Origin: Planctomycetota bacterium
GTDB taxonomy: Bacteria > Planctomycetota > Phycisphaerae > FEN-1346
Length of the DNA stretch: 5,019 bases
Direction: 5' to 3'
NCBI GenBank assembly: GCA_026387055.1
Contig: JAPLML010000601.1
Location: 1-5,019, forward strand
This document shows, one piece after another, positions 5,018 through 5,019 of the stretch (positions are counted from its first letter, which is position 1; every line of letters starts with the position of its first letter). The translations under genes and the position numbers were made by a program. The notes under the pieces were generated by a model. That model made no database searches. It had not been told where the DNA came from and was given only the letters and a program-made list of their open reading frames with translations.

Positions 5018-5019
5018 GC

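Noticed and set aside
1..5019. CRISPR arrays, tRNA or rRNA genes, riboswitches
   Set aside because: I saw no regularly spaced direct repeats, no cloverleaf-like segment with a T-loop motif, and no long structured leader; the only gaps above 50 bp are 1328-1400 and 2689-2868, both accounted for.

Overview
The window is GC-rich throughout, with coding bias towards G or C at the third codon position. It holds six protein-coding loci in two convergent blocks: three on the plus strand (1-2688) and three on the minus strand (2869-5019). The combination of McsA/McsB, a RudS-like TudS (DUF523) domain, a SagB-type nitroreductase and a McsA zinc knuckle ending Cys-Pro-His-Asp suggests a high-GC planctomycete-like bacterium (Phycisphaerae is my best guess). 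That placement is inference from recalled family resemblance, not from a search.

Plus-strand block. Positions 2-1327 are the C-terminal 441 residues of an OppA/DppA-type peptide-binding protein cut by the left edge. A 73-bp gap with a perfect 9-bp hairpin follows. Then come a stand-alone SagB/ThcOx-type FMN nitroreductase (1401-2135) and, 37 bp later, a DUF523/TudS-type thiouracil desulfidase-like protein (2173-2688). The TudS-like protein resembles the N-terminal half of RudS but ends where the DUF1722 half would start.

Convergent junction. Between the two blocks lies what looks like a small non-autonomous transposon (MITE) at 2730-2862. It has 15-bp terminal inverted repeats with one mismatch, an exact 8-bp direct repeat GGGCAGTC on each side, and an interior of two inverted 30-nt hairpins whose stems differ by one compensatory base pair. 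The right direct repeat runs into the stop codon of the minus-strand gene but leaves it intact.

Minus-strand block, read from the right edge. mcsA (partial) overlaps mcsB by 14 bp, and mcsB is followed after 2 bp by a TIM-barrel sugar phosphate isomerase/epimerase-like gene. McsA is the zinc-finger/UVR activator and McsB the protein-arginine kinase that marks proteins for ClpCP in the families where this has been studied. The isomerase-like gene is broken: its two halves lie in different frames, and about 50 or more residues carrying metal-ligand positions are missing, so I call it a pseudogene.

The most notable items are the MITE with its covarying nested hairpins, the deletion and frameshift in the isomerase gene, and the TudS-like protein whose last codons are a 14-bp perfect palindrome. 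I see no RNA gene, CRISPR array, complete insertion sequence or multi-gene defence system.
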